A DNA stretch of 29,660 nucleotides from contig NZ_DIUM01000110.1 in the NCBI RefSeq assembly GCF_002423035.1, positions 1-29,660 on the forward strand, given 5' to 3'. Source of the DNA: Thiocapsa sp. UBA6158. Lineage in GTDB: Bacteria > Pseudomonadota > Gammaproteobacteria > Chromatiales > Chromatiaceae. Under the pieces are notes generated by a model that made no database searches, was not told the DNA's origin, and worked only from the letters and a program-made list of their open reading frames with translations. Made by a program: the position numbers and the translations under genes. Each line of letters begins with the position of its first letter. Within the stretch, counting starts at the first letter, position 1. Shown here in pieces: positions 8,517-19,752 of the stretch.

Positions 8517-9719
8517 ATGGAAGCGGTAAGCGGCGATTCAGGCGATCGGCGGGCACGGGAAAATGCCGTGGGGTTTTCCGGATTGTCGTCTTTGGTGTCC
8601 AAGGTGGACACTTCGGCAATCGTCGAGGTGTCGAATCCGCCTAGGTCCGATCACGTTGCGGAAGTAGGCACACTCGAGCCGCAACGTCCGATTAGCCCCG
8701 GACCGCGCTCGACAGTCGCGACGACAACGGTTCCCCGAACCACCTCGCAACCCGCACCGAAAAATACAGAACGCGCCGGCACCACCACCGACAAGGCCAA
8801 GGGACAAAAACCACCTTCGGTGTTGAAGGGTGTGCTGTGGCTCATTGGTGTTTTTGTAATTTTTGTGATGCTGGCTGACCTGATCGACAATAGTCAAAGC
8901 GAAAACGCCGGAACACGGACTTCTACTCCGAGCAACACGGCGCCGACAGCTGCAACTCAAAGCGTCCCAAGCCTCGAATTCAAATTCCCGCCCATCGGCA
9001 CGGGCCATCATCTCAATGTTTCCGAGATCCGGTGGTGCCTGCGCGAAGACATTTGGATCGAGGCACAGCGTCCGTTGGCGACGACCAACTCGGAAATCGA
9101 TCGTTTCAACGCGATGGTCGACGATTACAATCGGCGATGTGGGAGCTACCGATATTACGATGACGCATTCAACCGTGCCAAGCGGGACGTTGAGAGTCTC
9201 CGTTCTGCGATCGTTACAAAAGCTCGATCCGAACCCACGGGATCATCCACATCGCCGTGGGAGCCGCACAACGCGTCATCTGCGATTTCCCCATCGTCGG
9301 TGGCGTCTGAACGACGGAATGTAACTCTGCGAGGATGGACGTCGGATCGGAATGCGGCGCAGGTGGGACCGAGCGGTTCGTATTCGGAAGATGGAATCGG
9401 TGTCAACTTCCCGCTTGACGGCAGTACGGCTCGGCTTGTTGCATGCACGAGTAACTACGATTCACATGGACTCGGTTCAATGCAGTTTGAAATCAAGGTG
9501 GATGATAATTTGGTCCAAAGCGGAATCGGGGAAGCCATCACGGGTAGTGACAACTGCTGGAATCTGGCGCTATCAACGCAGGCGCTTCGGGGAATCAAGG
9601 CAGGTCGTCTAATGATGGTGCGTCTGAGCAACGCAGTGACCTTTCGGGTCGATTTGACCGGGTCTGCAAAAGCGCTAAACACGGCCTGGGATTATGTTGA
9701 ACAACGACTATCGAGATGA
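8517..9719 (+). CDS. Single-pass membrane protein closing the Hsp70 operon (about 400 aa)
   Basis: ATG 8517 follows AAGG closely; a TTG at 8508 would overlap the upstream stop in a TTGA arrangement and is an alternative. The N-terminal 100 residues are Ser/Pro/Thr-rich and probably disordered. One strong membrane helix (VLWLIGVFVIFVMLADLI) lies near residues 105-122. After it comes another flexible linker, then a motif with IRWCLRE and FNAMVDDYNRRCGSYRY (about 160-215) that I recall from other proteobacterial membrane-anchored hypotheticals. A beta-rich C-terminal domain with two Cys (VACTSN, DNCWNL) ends the protein. With no cleavable signal the C-terminal domain may be periplasmic, which would link the chaperone machine to the envelope. 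Base composition is more AT-rich here than in the genes before it. Confidence 0.75.
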   Translation: MEAVSGDSGDRRARENAVGFSGLSSLVSKVDTSAIVEVSNPPRSDHVAEVGTLEPQRPISPGPRSTVATTTVPRTTSQPAPKNTERAGTTTDKAKGQKPPSVLKGVLWLIGVFVIFVMLADLIDNSQSENAGTRTSTPSNTAPTAATQSVPSLEFKFPPIGTGHHLNVSEIRWCLREDIWIEAQRPLATTNSEIDRFNAMVDDYNRRCGSYRYYDDAFNRAKRDVESLRSAIVTKARSEPTGSSTSPWEPHNASSAISPSSVASERRNVTLRGWTSDRNAAQVGPSGSYSEDGIGVNFPLDGSTARLVACTSNYDSHGLGSMQFEIKVDDNLVQSGIGEAITGSDNCWNLALSTQALRGIKAGRLMMVRLSNAVTFRVDLTGSAKALNTAWDYVEQRLSR

Positions 9720-10018
9720 GTCGGCATCGCGGCCGGGCGCAGCGGGACGACGCGTCGGCGAGCACGCTCAGCATGTCGCCGTTAGGCTCTTATCTCACCA
9801 GGAGCTGGTCGGGTACTGCCCCTATCGCCGACGCGCTCCCCCTGCTCGGGCGCACATGAGTACCCCCGAACGTCTGATAGATTTGGCCGAAATCGAAACG
9901 TTCAGGCGGTGAATCGACCGGGGCACTGAAGCGTCTACGGGTGAAGGATCTTGCCCGTCGGGGAGAATTCCGAGCATCGCCGCACGTCTATGTCACACCC
10001 TAACGTAAACGTCCCCGA

Positions 10019-10036
10019 GGGCGCACTAGTGCGCCC
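10019..10036. promoter_or_regulatory. 18-bp perfect palindrome, candidate operator
   Basis: The sequence GGGCGCACTAGTGCGCCC reads identically on both strands. It lies about 120 bases upstream of the coiled-coil gene. Such a site could bind a dimeric regulator. It has no loop and no T-run, so it is a poor terminator candidate. The binding protein is unknown. Confidence 0.45.
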
Positions 10037-10105
10037 GGGAAGCGTTCGCGCGAGCTGGGAACGGATTGCAATGACACGGGCTGACCGATCCGGCCTTGCC
10101 TTTCC

Positions 10106-10153
10106 CGTCACGTAACGCATAATCGGGACACCTCGAATTACCGTAACGTGACG
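10106..10153. repeat. Two copies of a 12-bp near-palindrome upstream of the coiled-coil gene
   Basis: CGTCACGTAACG at 10106-10117 and, on the opposite strand with one mismatch, CGTAACGTGACG at 10142-10153. Both fit CGTnACGTnACG. The second copy ends two bases before the ATG at 10156, so a bound protein would block translation initiation or transcription. This fits autoregulation by a KfrA-like product. Confidence 0.55.
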
Positions 10154-10155
10154 TC

Positions 10156-10590
10156 ATGACCGCACCCCTCCAGACACCGAAACCGCGTGGCCGGAAGCCC
10201 TCCGGCGCAGCAATGACGGCCGCCGAACGCCAGAAGCTGTACCGGGAGCGCCAGAGGGCAAAACTCGCCGAGGCGTCGGCCATCCCGTTACGTGACGAGA
10301 AGGCCGATGCGAGCATCGCGGAGCTGAACCGCACGCTGGCGGAGGCGCTGGAGGAGGTCGCGCGACTGAACCGGGAGAACGACGCCCTTGCCTATAAGGT
10401 CGATCGGCTCACCCGCGACGTGAAGGCCGGCGAGAGCGAGAACACCCGCCTGCGCAAGCGCCAGGACGAGATGGTCAAGGATCTGGAGCATCTGCGCAGC
10501 CGAGTAGCCCGCTGGAAGGCCCAAGACGGCACCGAAACCGCCGTGGAGCCGGTCCGCCCGAAGACCAGGCGGAGAAAGGCCGTCACGTAA
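10156..10590 (+). CDS. Coiled-coil, KfrA-like DNA-binding protein candidate (144 aa)
   Basis: Residues 11-36 hold a basic segment (GRKPSGAAMTAAERQ, then YRERQRAK) typical of short accessory-element proteins whose N terminus is thought to contact DNA. Residues about 55-120 form a regular coiled coil (LNRTLAEALEEVARLNRE and later heptads), and the tail is basic. The layout is that of a much shortened KfrA, the plasmid protein combining an N-terminal DNA-binding domain with a long coiled coil. No clear ribosome site is seen before ATG 10156. Four copies of CGTnACGTnACG flank or lie within the gene, the last including its own TAA stop. Function is inferred from layout only. Confidence 0.7.
   Translation: MTAPLQTPKPRGRKPSGAAMTAAERQKLYRERQRAKLAEASAIPLRDEKADASIAELNRTLAEALEEVARLNRENDALAYKVDRLTRDVKAGESENTRLRKRQDEMVKDLEHLRSRVARWKAQDGTETAVEPVRPKTRRRKAVT
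10286..10297 (-). repeat. Internal copy of the 12-bp repeat
   Basis: CGTTACGTGACG here is the exact reverse complement of the copy at 10106-10117. It is inside the coiled-coil gene, coding Leu-Arg-Asp in a weakly constrained linker. Confidence 0.55.
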
Positions 10591-10592
10591 CG
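10581..10592 (+). repeat. Copy of the 12-bp repeat spanning the stop codon
   Basis: CGTCACGTAACG, identical to the copy at 10106-10117, with the TAA of the coiled-coil gene inside it. The gene is therefore bracketed at both ends by the same site. Confidence 0.55.
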
Positions 10593-10901
10593 GGCTTCTG
10601 ATCGGCCGCATCAAATCTCAGGCGGCATCGGCGACATGGCAGAAGATGACCCCCGCGGCTTGGTGGGTAGACGCGACTGTTCGAGACGATGGTCTCGACC
10701 CGACTTCGACCCGCTCCGCAGGGGTAAAGGAACGGTAGCCCATCGGCTGAGATCCTGCCAAACGGCAAACCCCCGGTCGAGCTGGCGCTTCCCCTCGCTT
10801 ACCCGCCGCTCGATCGCTCAAGGTTGAGCACGAAGATCCGCACGAAGATCTCCGCCTCGGATCTCGCGCACCTCGGGCGAGCCCTGCTTTTACCCGCTGT
10901 G
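10591..10901. other. Intergenic region between convergent genes, one hairpin
   Basis: This stretch separates the coiled-coil gene (+) from the end of the DUF499 gene (-). It contains a perfect 7-bp inverted repeat, TCGAGAC-GATG-GTCTCGA, at 10681-10698. This could act as a bidirectional transcription barrier, though no T-run follows. A 12-bp near-tandem duplication (GCACGAAGATC twice) lies at about 10828-10850. A - strand frame with SFTPAER faintly recalls a transposase N terminus but is too short to call. No gene is supported. Confidence 0.4.
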
Positions 10902-14246
<3,345 letters not shown>

Positions 14247-14254
14247 GTTGCGCT

Positions 14255-14593
14255 CTACTGTTTCCCTGTGAGTGTCCTGAGCTGCGCCAGCAGTGCGGGG
14301 ATCTCCGCGGTAACGGCGACCCAAAGAATGTCCGCATCGATGTCGAAATAGGCATGGATTAGACGATTGCGCATGCCGATGATGGCCTTCCAGGGGATCT
14401 CGGCGTGGGCGCTGCGGGTCTGCTCCGAGACCTTGCTCGCCGCCTCCCCGATGATCTCGACCGCGCGCACCAGCGCGAACAGCAGCATTCGATCGGAATC
14501 CAGATCCGCACGGGGACGATTCGCGATGAACCCCAGTGCGTCCTCGGCCGCCTCGATCATGTGGCCAATGCGAACGCTGTCCTCAGGCTGCAT
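14255..14593 (-). CDS. hepT: HepT-type HEPN toxin (112 aa)
   Basis: This is a DUF86/HepT protein of normal length with the full catalytic motif RX4HXY: R75, H80 and Y82 in RNRLIHAYFD. In characterised pairs HepT is an RNase-like toxin that the MntA nucleotidyltransferase silences by adding AMP units to the motif Tyr. The ATG at 14593 overlaps the end of the mntA-like gene by eleven bases, the usual arrangement. Both are embedded between the DUF1156 and DUF499 genes on the same strand with short gaps, so the pair belongs to that operon. All key residues are present, so it is probably active. It may serve as a built-in suicide arm or only as an addiction module. Confidence 0.92.
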   Translation of the reverse strand: MQPEDSVRIGHMIEAAEDALGFIANRPRADLDSDRMLLFALVRAVEIIGEAASKVSEQTRSAHAEIPWKAIIGMRNRLIHAYFDIDADILWVAVTAEIPALLAQLRTLTGKQ

Positions 14594-14885
14594 ATTGCAC
14601 CTCGGCCGTGCGCACGACCTCGTCGCGGAAGAAATGAGACAGATCCGCCGCCGTGCGCAGATCGACCTGCCGCCCCCCGAGGAGGCCCGATAACTCGATC
14701 TCCATGCCGGCAATCCCCAGCAAACCGGGGATATGCTCCGGGTCGAACTCGACCAACAGGTCGATGTCGCTGTCGGTCCGTGCCATTCCTTTCAACTGCG
14801 AGCCGAACAGCGACAGACGGCGGATATGATGTTTCTCGCAGAACCGGGCGAGAACGGTCTCATCGAGATTCAAGACCTGATGCAT
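14583..14885 (-). CDS. mntA: MntA-type minimal nucleotidyltransferase antitoxin (100 aa)
   Basis: It carries the nucleotidyltransferase signature GSX10DXD: GS at 28-29 and D40, D42 in DSDIDLLVEF, with a further acidic site expected near residue 75 (QVDLRT). These bind the metal ions used to transfer AMP from ATP. Family members neutralise HepT by oligo-AMPylation. An AGGAGAG ribosome site sits eight bases before ATG 14885. The 97-base gap to the DUF1156 gene is the largest between 10902 and 18542, so an internal promoter for the toxin-antitoxin pair is possible. Confidence 0.93.
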   Translation of the reverse strand: MHQVLNLDETVLARFCEKHHIRRLSLFGSQLKGMARTDSDIDLLVEFDPEHIPGLLGIAGMEIELSGLLGGRQVDLRTAADLSHFFRDEVVRTAEVQYAA

Positions 14886-14982
14886 GAAACGCTCTCCTGT
14901 ATCGACCGCAAGCGGTGCCGACCGTCACCCGCGCATCGGATCGAGCGGACACCCACGGCCAACCGGTACGACCCACGGGTCA

Positions 14983-17919
14983 TCACGACAAGGGGGCATC
15001 GAACAGATCCCCAGTACCCTGAGGTGTCGTGCTACCGATCTCCCGCGCCAGTCTGGCGATCTCGGGCCAGCTCTGCACCAAGGCGTTGTAGGCCATGGCC
15101 TCGTTCGCGCGTTTCTTACGCTCGCAGAGGGTGTAGAGGCGATAGCAAAGCTCGCGTGCCGTCTCGGATTTGCTGCCGAGCTTGGCGACCAGTGCCGCCG
15201 CCGCGGTGTCGCCGCCGGACTCGAGCGCGCGGATGAGTTGGTGCACCATCTCCCAGACGGTGAGGCGCTTGTCGGTCGTCGGATCCCAGTCGACAGGAAA
15301 CTCCGCGGGTTTCAGCAGGCGGACTTTTCCGGCTTTGGAGACCAGGATTCCGGCCTGCTGTAACCCTGCGACACTGGTGTTCTTGGACTTGGAGAGCTGC
15401 TCGGCGACGCCGTACTCGCCCTCGTTGAAGGCCATCTGCTCGAACCAGGTCAGGGCCCAACGGGTATCCGCGTCGAAGTCGCCCTCCTGCGCGGCAAGCG
15501 CCTCGTCCAAGGTTTGATTGATCAGAGTCAGTGCGGCGCGCACAGGCAGCGGCTTACCCTCGGCATCGAGCACTTGAGCGTAACGGGTGTAGACCGCCAT
15601 GCCGGGGCCGATGGCCGCTTGGGCGAGGTCCACCGGGGCGATGTTGCCCCGTTGCAAGTGAGCGAGCGCGGCGGGTAGCTCGGTCTTGAGTGCGGTGATG
15701 AATTCGCGGCGGGTGGCGATCGGGGCCACGGCGGAGCGCTTGCGACAGACGAGTACGATGCTGGAGGCGAGGGCATTGTTGCCGATGCCCATTTGACGGT
15801 TATCGCCTTCGGTACGCATTGGCCATGTACCAGTGATCGCGAAGCCAGCGCGAACCACGGCATCTAAGAAAGTCTCCCACCCGGTGCTGGCAGTGCCGAG
15901 GTCGGATTTGCTCTCCGACTGCCTGAAGGCGTAATAAATGGTCACCGGAAAAGCTGGATGTGCTTGCTCGGCGAGTCGATGCATCGCCAGCGTCATTCCT
16001 TTGAGGAAGAAGGTCTCAGCTTCTTCTTTGCTCCCGTGCCTATATGGCGTGGCAACCAATTCTTCAGCCTTGGGCACTGCGAGGGTGGCGAAGAGGTCAG
16101 GGTAGAAAGGCTTTAGGGAGTGGCGCAGCCAGACATAGAAAAAGTCCGAAAGATCCGCATAGCTGATGTTGTCATAGTAGGGTGGGTCCGTACTCACCAC
16201 TGCCCCGCCATCTTTCGCAAGCACTACATCCTGCACGCTAGCTTGAGACGCACTACCGAACCCTCCCGTGAGCGCAATATTAATAACTTTCGCAACGACC
16301 TGAACGCACGCTAAAAAACCAGAACTGGAGTCTCCAAACGGGGACCCTTCGGCGTAGTCCCAGGCCATCTGAACCGCCTGTTTGGGCATCGTCGAACGCA
16401 TCGCGTTGTCTTTCGGGCGCCAAGTGGCAATTGAAGAGCCATAGTCTGCCAGTCGACTCAGAGCCATCGCGAGATAAGTACACACCGCTTCAGCATAGGC
16501 TGCCGGACCTGCACCGCCGTCTTGGAGGGTGAGTTGATTGTCAGGTAGTCCGGCAGCCAGCGCGTCGTACTTGACCAACGCGTTTACCTCGGCCACGAGA
16601 TCGGCGAAGGTCGTCAACGCTATAAGCTGCCGGGCGGTGAAGAGGTCGGCGAAAGATGTCAAGCCATAGTTCGGCGTCTTGAAATCGCGCGGGTTAAGCG
16701 GGAGCGTTGTTTCCGGCTTCCAGGTTGGCTGTAAAGTCAGCGCAATGTCTTCTGAGTCGTTCGTCGGAGAGAGAAAAATCCGCCCACGCTTGCCTTCGGC
16801 AACGATGGCCATCAACCGCGCGCCCATGCGCCCGGCTTTGCCCTCTTGGCGGATATGATCGTACGTGACTGGAACGCCAGACATCAGGCAACGGAAGGCT
16901 GCGCGTTTACCGACGGTCGTGCCTAGTTTCGATCCCTCAGCATCGGTTGGTTTGCCCACCTTCACTGTAAACCGATAATCACTGCCTTTGACGAGCGGCT
17001 CTACGTAAGCCTCCTTGCCCACCTTGGTGGAGAGCATGAAGGTAGAGACCAACGGCACATCGACATCCCCAAAAGCCGGATTCGGACTCTTGACCGTGCG
17101 CGCCCACAACCAGGCAACCACGGTCAGCTTCTGGCCAAGATAAAGCTTCAGATCCGGCCGCGGATTCACCGGGTCATCGACCATGTCGTCCGTGACCTCA
17201 ATCTTGGGGTAGAGATGCCCGATCCGCCGCTCCGCCTCGTCCCGCATCCACTGCCCGTAATAGCGAACGTCTTCGGCGAGGCCTTGCGCCGCATTCCATT
17301 CACGCTTGAACAACCGGCCTTGATCTTTCCCCGATTTGCTGGCAATAAGCTTACCGGGATGAACCGGCGGTTGGCCGGCAAACCGGGGAGTGATCTCGAT
17401 CATCGCCTTGTTGATCAGCACCGCCACCGGGTTGAGGTCGGAGGCGTAGCTGTCCAGGCCGAGCCGCTGAGCCTCAAGTGGTAAAGCGCCACTGCCGGCG
17501 AAGGGATCGTGAAACCCCGGTAGCTTGTGGCGATCAAAAAACCTTATCGCATTCGGGTGGTGAGCGTTCTCGGCGCAGGTGTAGCGCCAACTCCGCCAGA
17601 TCTCGTCGCGTGCCTGCTGAACTACGGTCTCGTTATTGGTGTTATCCCAAAGCACAAGGTCCTCGATGATCCGAAACAGCCGCTGCCGCTCCTTCTCTTG
17701 GCTCGCCTCCGTTGGGAACAGATCCGGATGCGCCGAGGGGTCATCGACCATCTGCGCGAAGATGACCGCCCGTGCTGCAGCTATGGGGCGCTGCGCCCAC
17801 CATTTGTGTAATGTCGTTGGATAGCCAGCGGGCGCCTTTCGCTTGCGACGGGAGCCTTCTTCGTTGATCGCCTCCAGCGGCAGGGCAACTTCGATGAGTT
17901 TTCTCTTGTGCAGAGTCAC
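14983..17919 (-). CDS. DUF1156 adenine-specific DNA methyltransferase (978 aa)
   Basis: The N terminus (residues 7-45, with LPLEAINEE and HKWWAQRP) is the DUF1156 signature. Motif I for S-adenosylmethionine binding is DPFAGSG (138-144). The catalytic motif IV is DPPY (578-581), followed by the family stretch YDNISYADLSDFFYVW. DPPY indicates N6-adenine methylation. The large segment between the motifs and the 350-residue C terminus are probably DNA recognition and partner-binding regions. GTG 17919 is preferred over TTG 17943 because it overlaps the upstream stop by four bases (GTGA) and has AAAGGA in front. DUF1156 enzymes occur with DUF499 ATPases in defence loci, where they presumably mark host DNA. 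No restriction nuclease is fused to it. Confidence 0.93.
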   Translation of the reverse strand: MTLHKRKLIEVALPLEAINEEGSRRKRKAPAGYPTTLHKWWAQRPIAAARAVIFAQMVDDPSAHPDLFPTEASQEKERQRLFRIIEDLVLWDNTNNETVVQQARDEIWRSWRYTCAENAHHPNAIRFFDRHKLPGFHDPFAGSGALPLEAQRLGLDSYASDLNPVAVLINKAMIEITPRFAGQPPVHPGKLIASKSGKDQGRLFKREWNAAQGLAEDVRYYGQWMRDEAERRIGHLYPKIEVTDDMVDDPVNPRPDLKLYLGQKLTVVAWLWARTVKSPNPAFGDVDVPLVSTFMLSTKVGKEAYVEPLVKGSDYRFTVKVGKPTDAEGSKLGTTVGKRAAFRCLMSGVPVTYDHIRQEGKAGRMGARLMAIVAEGKRGRIFLSPTNDSEDIALTLQPTWKPETTLPLNPRDFKTPNYGLTSFADLFTARQLIALTTFADLVAEVNALVKYDALAAGLPDNQLTLQDGGAGPAAYAEAVCTYLAMALSRLADYGSSIATWRPKDNAMRSTMPKQAVQMAWDYAEGSPFGDSSSGFLACVQVVAKVINIALTGGFGSASQASVQDVVLAKDGGAVVSTDPPYYDNISYADLSDFFYVWLRHSLKPFYPDLFATLAVPKAEELVATPYRHGSKEEAETFFLKGMTLAMHRLAEQAHPAFPVTIYYAFRQSESKSDLGTASTGWETFLDAVVRAGFAITGTWPMRTEGDNRQMGIGNNALASSIVLVCRKRSAVAPIATRREFITALKTELPAALAHLQRGNIAPVDLAQAAIGPGMAVYTRYAQVLDAEGKPLPVRAALTLINQTLDEALAAQEGDFDADTRWALTWFEQMAFNEGEYGVAEQLSKSKNTSVAGLQQAGILVSKAGKVRLLKPAEFPVDWDPTTDKRLTVWEMVHQLIRALESGGDTAAAALVAKLGSKSETARELCYRLYTLCERKKRANEAMAYNALVQSWPEIARLAREIGSTTPQGTGDLFDAPLS

Positions 17920-18542
17920 GAAAAAAATGTCCTTTCCAACCAACTCGCGAAGACATTCGCTGCGGGCATGTGAGGGTCGAGATACCGTGCTGAAATAGCC
18001 TGTCCAAAGGGCTTGCCCGGCTCGTCTTGCCAGGCGAGCCAGGTGTGAATACGTGCCTTTGCCACTTTCGTGTCTGAAAATCGACGTTGCCCTTCTGGAA
18101 TGCTGGCGATCGCCTGATCTGCATGAGTGAGCAAGTCATCTCCATCCGGAATCAGGAAGGTGAGAAAATCCTCGAGGATGCCGGGCAGTTTGTTGTCCGG
18201 CATGAGCCAGACGCCGACACGGGGCAACAGGGAGTTCGCCGGCGAGTCGATGATGGTCCCATCGGGCTCAGGTCGAGTCGGGACATTTCCGTAACCGGCG
18301 GCCAGCAGGTGCGCAGCCACCGACTGCCATCGAACGTGAAGGTCGGTGTCGGCATCCAGAATGATGCCCAGCGCTCCGATGTCACTCTCTTTGAGGCGAA
18401 CACCGATGCCATCAATCAAAGCATCCTTGCCGCCATAAGGCTTGATGCATTCGATCTCGCCGAGCTTCCGCCTACCGCAGATGTGTTTGACGACATGCGC
18501 GTCATCCGGGCCTTCGACCATCAGAACACGCGTTCCGGCCAT
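17916..18542 (-). CDS. DUF3226 TOPRIM-like protein, probable nuclease partner of the ATPase (208 aa)
   Basis: TOPRIM-type residues are present: E10 in VLMVEGPDD and D63/D65 in GIILDADTD. DUF3226 is related to the TOPRIM nuclease half of OLD proteins. Here it is a separate gene three bases after an OLD-like ATPase gene, giving the same architecture as split ATPase-TOPRIM pairs such as PARIS (AriA with the DUF4435 protein AriB), although the TOPRIM family differs. A GAGGT ribosome site precedes the ATG. Its stop overlaps the methyltransferase start (GTGA), so the two are translationally coupled. Nuclease activity is inferred from the conserved acidic residues. Confidence 0.85.
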   Translation of the reverse strand: MAGTRVLMVEGPDDAHVVKHICGRRKLGEIECIKPYGGKDALIDGIGVRLKESDIGALGIILDADTDLHVRWQSVAAHLLAAGYGNVPTRPEPDGTIIDSPANSLLPRVGVWLMPDNKLPGILEDFLTFLIPDGDDLLTHADQAIASIPEGQRRFSDTKVAKARIHTWLAWQDEPGKPFGQAISARYLDPHMPAANVFASWLERTFFS

Positions 18543-18545
18543 GGC

Positions 18546-19664
18546 CTATCTGACCTCAACCTGATCGCGTGTCACGATCTCCAACTCCCTTTCCGTAAAC
18601 AGCGTCGGGATGATTTGGTCGTCCTTTCTGGATAGCCGAACTAGCACCCCGTCCTCAGGACTTTCGGTCGCCGCCTTCTGGAAGGCGCGCACGGAATCCC
18701 AGCTATGAGACGTAGCGAACACCTGGACGTTCAGGTCCCTGGCTAAACGAAAGACAGTGCGCCATATGTCGGTTTGGATCGAGTAGTGCAGGCCATTCTC
18801 GATTTCATCGACAAGCAAGACACCGTTACGAGCATTGCAGAGCGACAGGACCACCCCGAACAAACGATTCATGCCATCCCCGAACGTCCGCAAAGGTAGC
18901 GGCTCGGGATACAAGCTACTTTTCGCGATCGCCTTCCTTGAACTGGACCTGCCATCCTTTGCAACCATCGACACAGCCTGTATCTCCGGGGAGATAACCT
19001 GCAAAGCCTTGACAACCTCCTGCTCGGCGTCCGTCAGCGCAATAGCATCCCACAGGGCGCCCATCTGGCTCGTAGAGCGAGAACTGAAGGGATCGAGATA
19101 GATGCAGGGTCGAGAGGCAGCATCAGATTCCGGTCTCATAGCGTACCTACGCCGAAATCTGTCCATTGGTAAGACTCGCGTCCTTGCTGCGATCTGAATC
19201 TGTAGGGCGGGGAAACTGTCAACGTCGTCCAAGGCATCGTTTGATGCCGGTTCGTATCTTGACGACGGTCCTATTGAATCAGTCTTCCTGATGAACCAAT
19301 TGATGCTGACGTTGATGTGGGAAATAGATTCAGGCAAGGAGCCTACTGCCGAGATCGAGAAACCTTTCGCGGATCTTGCTAGGTCAGGAAATCCGTTGAA
19401 GAGATTGCAAAATGGCTCCAAATCAGTTGGGGAATAAAGGCGCTCTGCATCACCCGCGGAACCAAGCTCCTCGCGGTAATCGAGGATGTCATAGATTGTT
19501 TCCGGCGAGCCACCGGTGACGAGAATTCGGATGGCCTCCAATAGCGAAGATTTACCCGAATTATTCTTGCCGGTCACCAAGTTGACTTTGCCGAAGCCAT
19601 TGACCCGCAAATCGGCGAGAGCGCGAAATCCGCCGACTTCGAAGGTTCTTATAAGATCTGTCAT
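18546..19664 (-). CDS. OLD-like AAA/ABC-type ATPase (372 aa)
   Basis: This is an SMC/ABC-like ATPase of the AAA_15/AAA_21 group: Walker A GKNNSGKSS (32-40), an ABC-like signature in FGDGMNRL (261-268), Walker B LLVDEIENG (D286, E287) and a switch His in ATSH (H320). The insert between Walker A and the signature is short, without a long coiled coil. Such ATPases pair with TOPRIM nucleases in OLD, Gabija and PARIS-type defence, where they sense infection and control the nuclease. The next gene is a TOPRIM-like protein. Codon use and composition look less GC-rich than the helicase and DUF499 genes, hinting that this pair arrived separately. Confidence 0.9.
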   Translation of the reverse strand: MTDLIRTFEVGGFRALADLRVNGFGKVNLVTGKNNSGKSSLLEAIRILVTGGSPETIYDILDYREELGSAGDAERLYSPTDLEPFCNLFNGFPDLARSAKGFSISAVGSLPESISHINVSINWFIRKTDSIGPSSRYEPASNDALDDVDSFPALQIQIAARTRVLPMDRFRRRYAMRPESDAASRPCIYLDPFSSRSTSQMGALWDAIALTDAEQEVVKALQVISPEIQAVSMVAKDGRSSSRKAIAKSSLYPEPLPLRTFGDGMNRLFGVVLSLCNARNGVLLVDEIENGLHYSIQTDIWRTVFRLARDLNVQVFATSHSWDSVRAFQKAATESPEDGVLVRLSRKDDQIIPTLFTERELEIVTRDQVEVR

Positions 19665-19752
19665 GGTTATTGCCCTTCGAAATCGTCTGAGTCTCTTCGC
19701 TTTGCTGGGGCGAGGTGGAGATCGTTTTACAGCCTGATTCGATACAGAGAAA

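Larger units (their letters stand above)
9720..10155 (+). other. Intergenic region with palindromes, no convincing gene
   Basis: About 430 bases separate the Hsp70 operon from the coiled-coil gene. An 18-codon ORF at 9856 is too short to call, and the longer frames across it have no recognisable content. The region holds an 18-bp perfect palindrome and two copies of a 12-bp repeat, described separately, so it is probably the control region of the downstream gene. No T-rich terminator hairpin is visible after 9719. Confidence 0.5.

Noticed and set aside
9694..9912. A 72-codon + strand frame after the Hsp70 operon
   Set aside because: It begins inside the preceding gene, has no ribosome site and shows no recognisable sequence.
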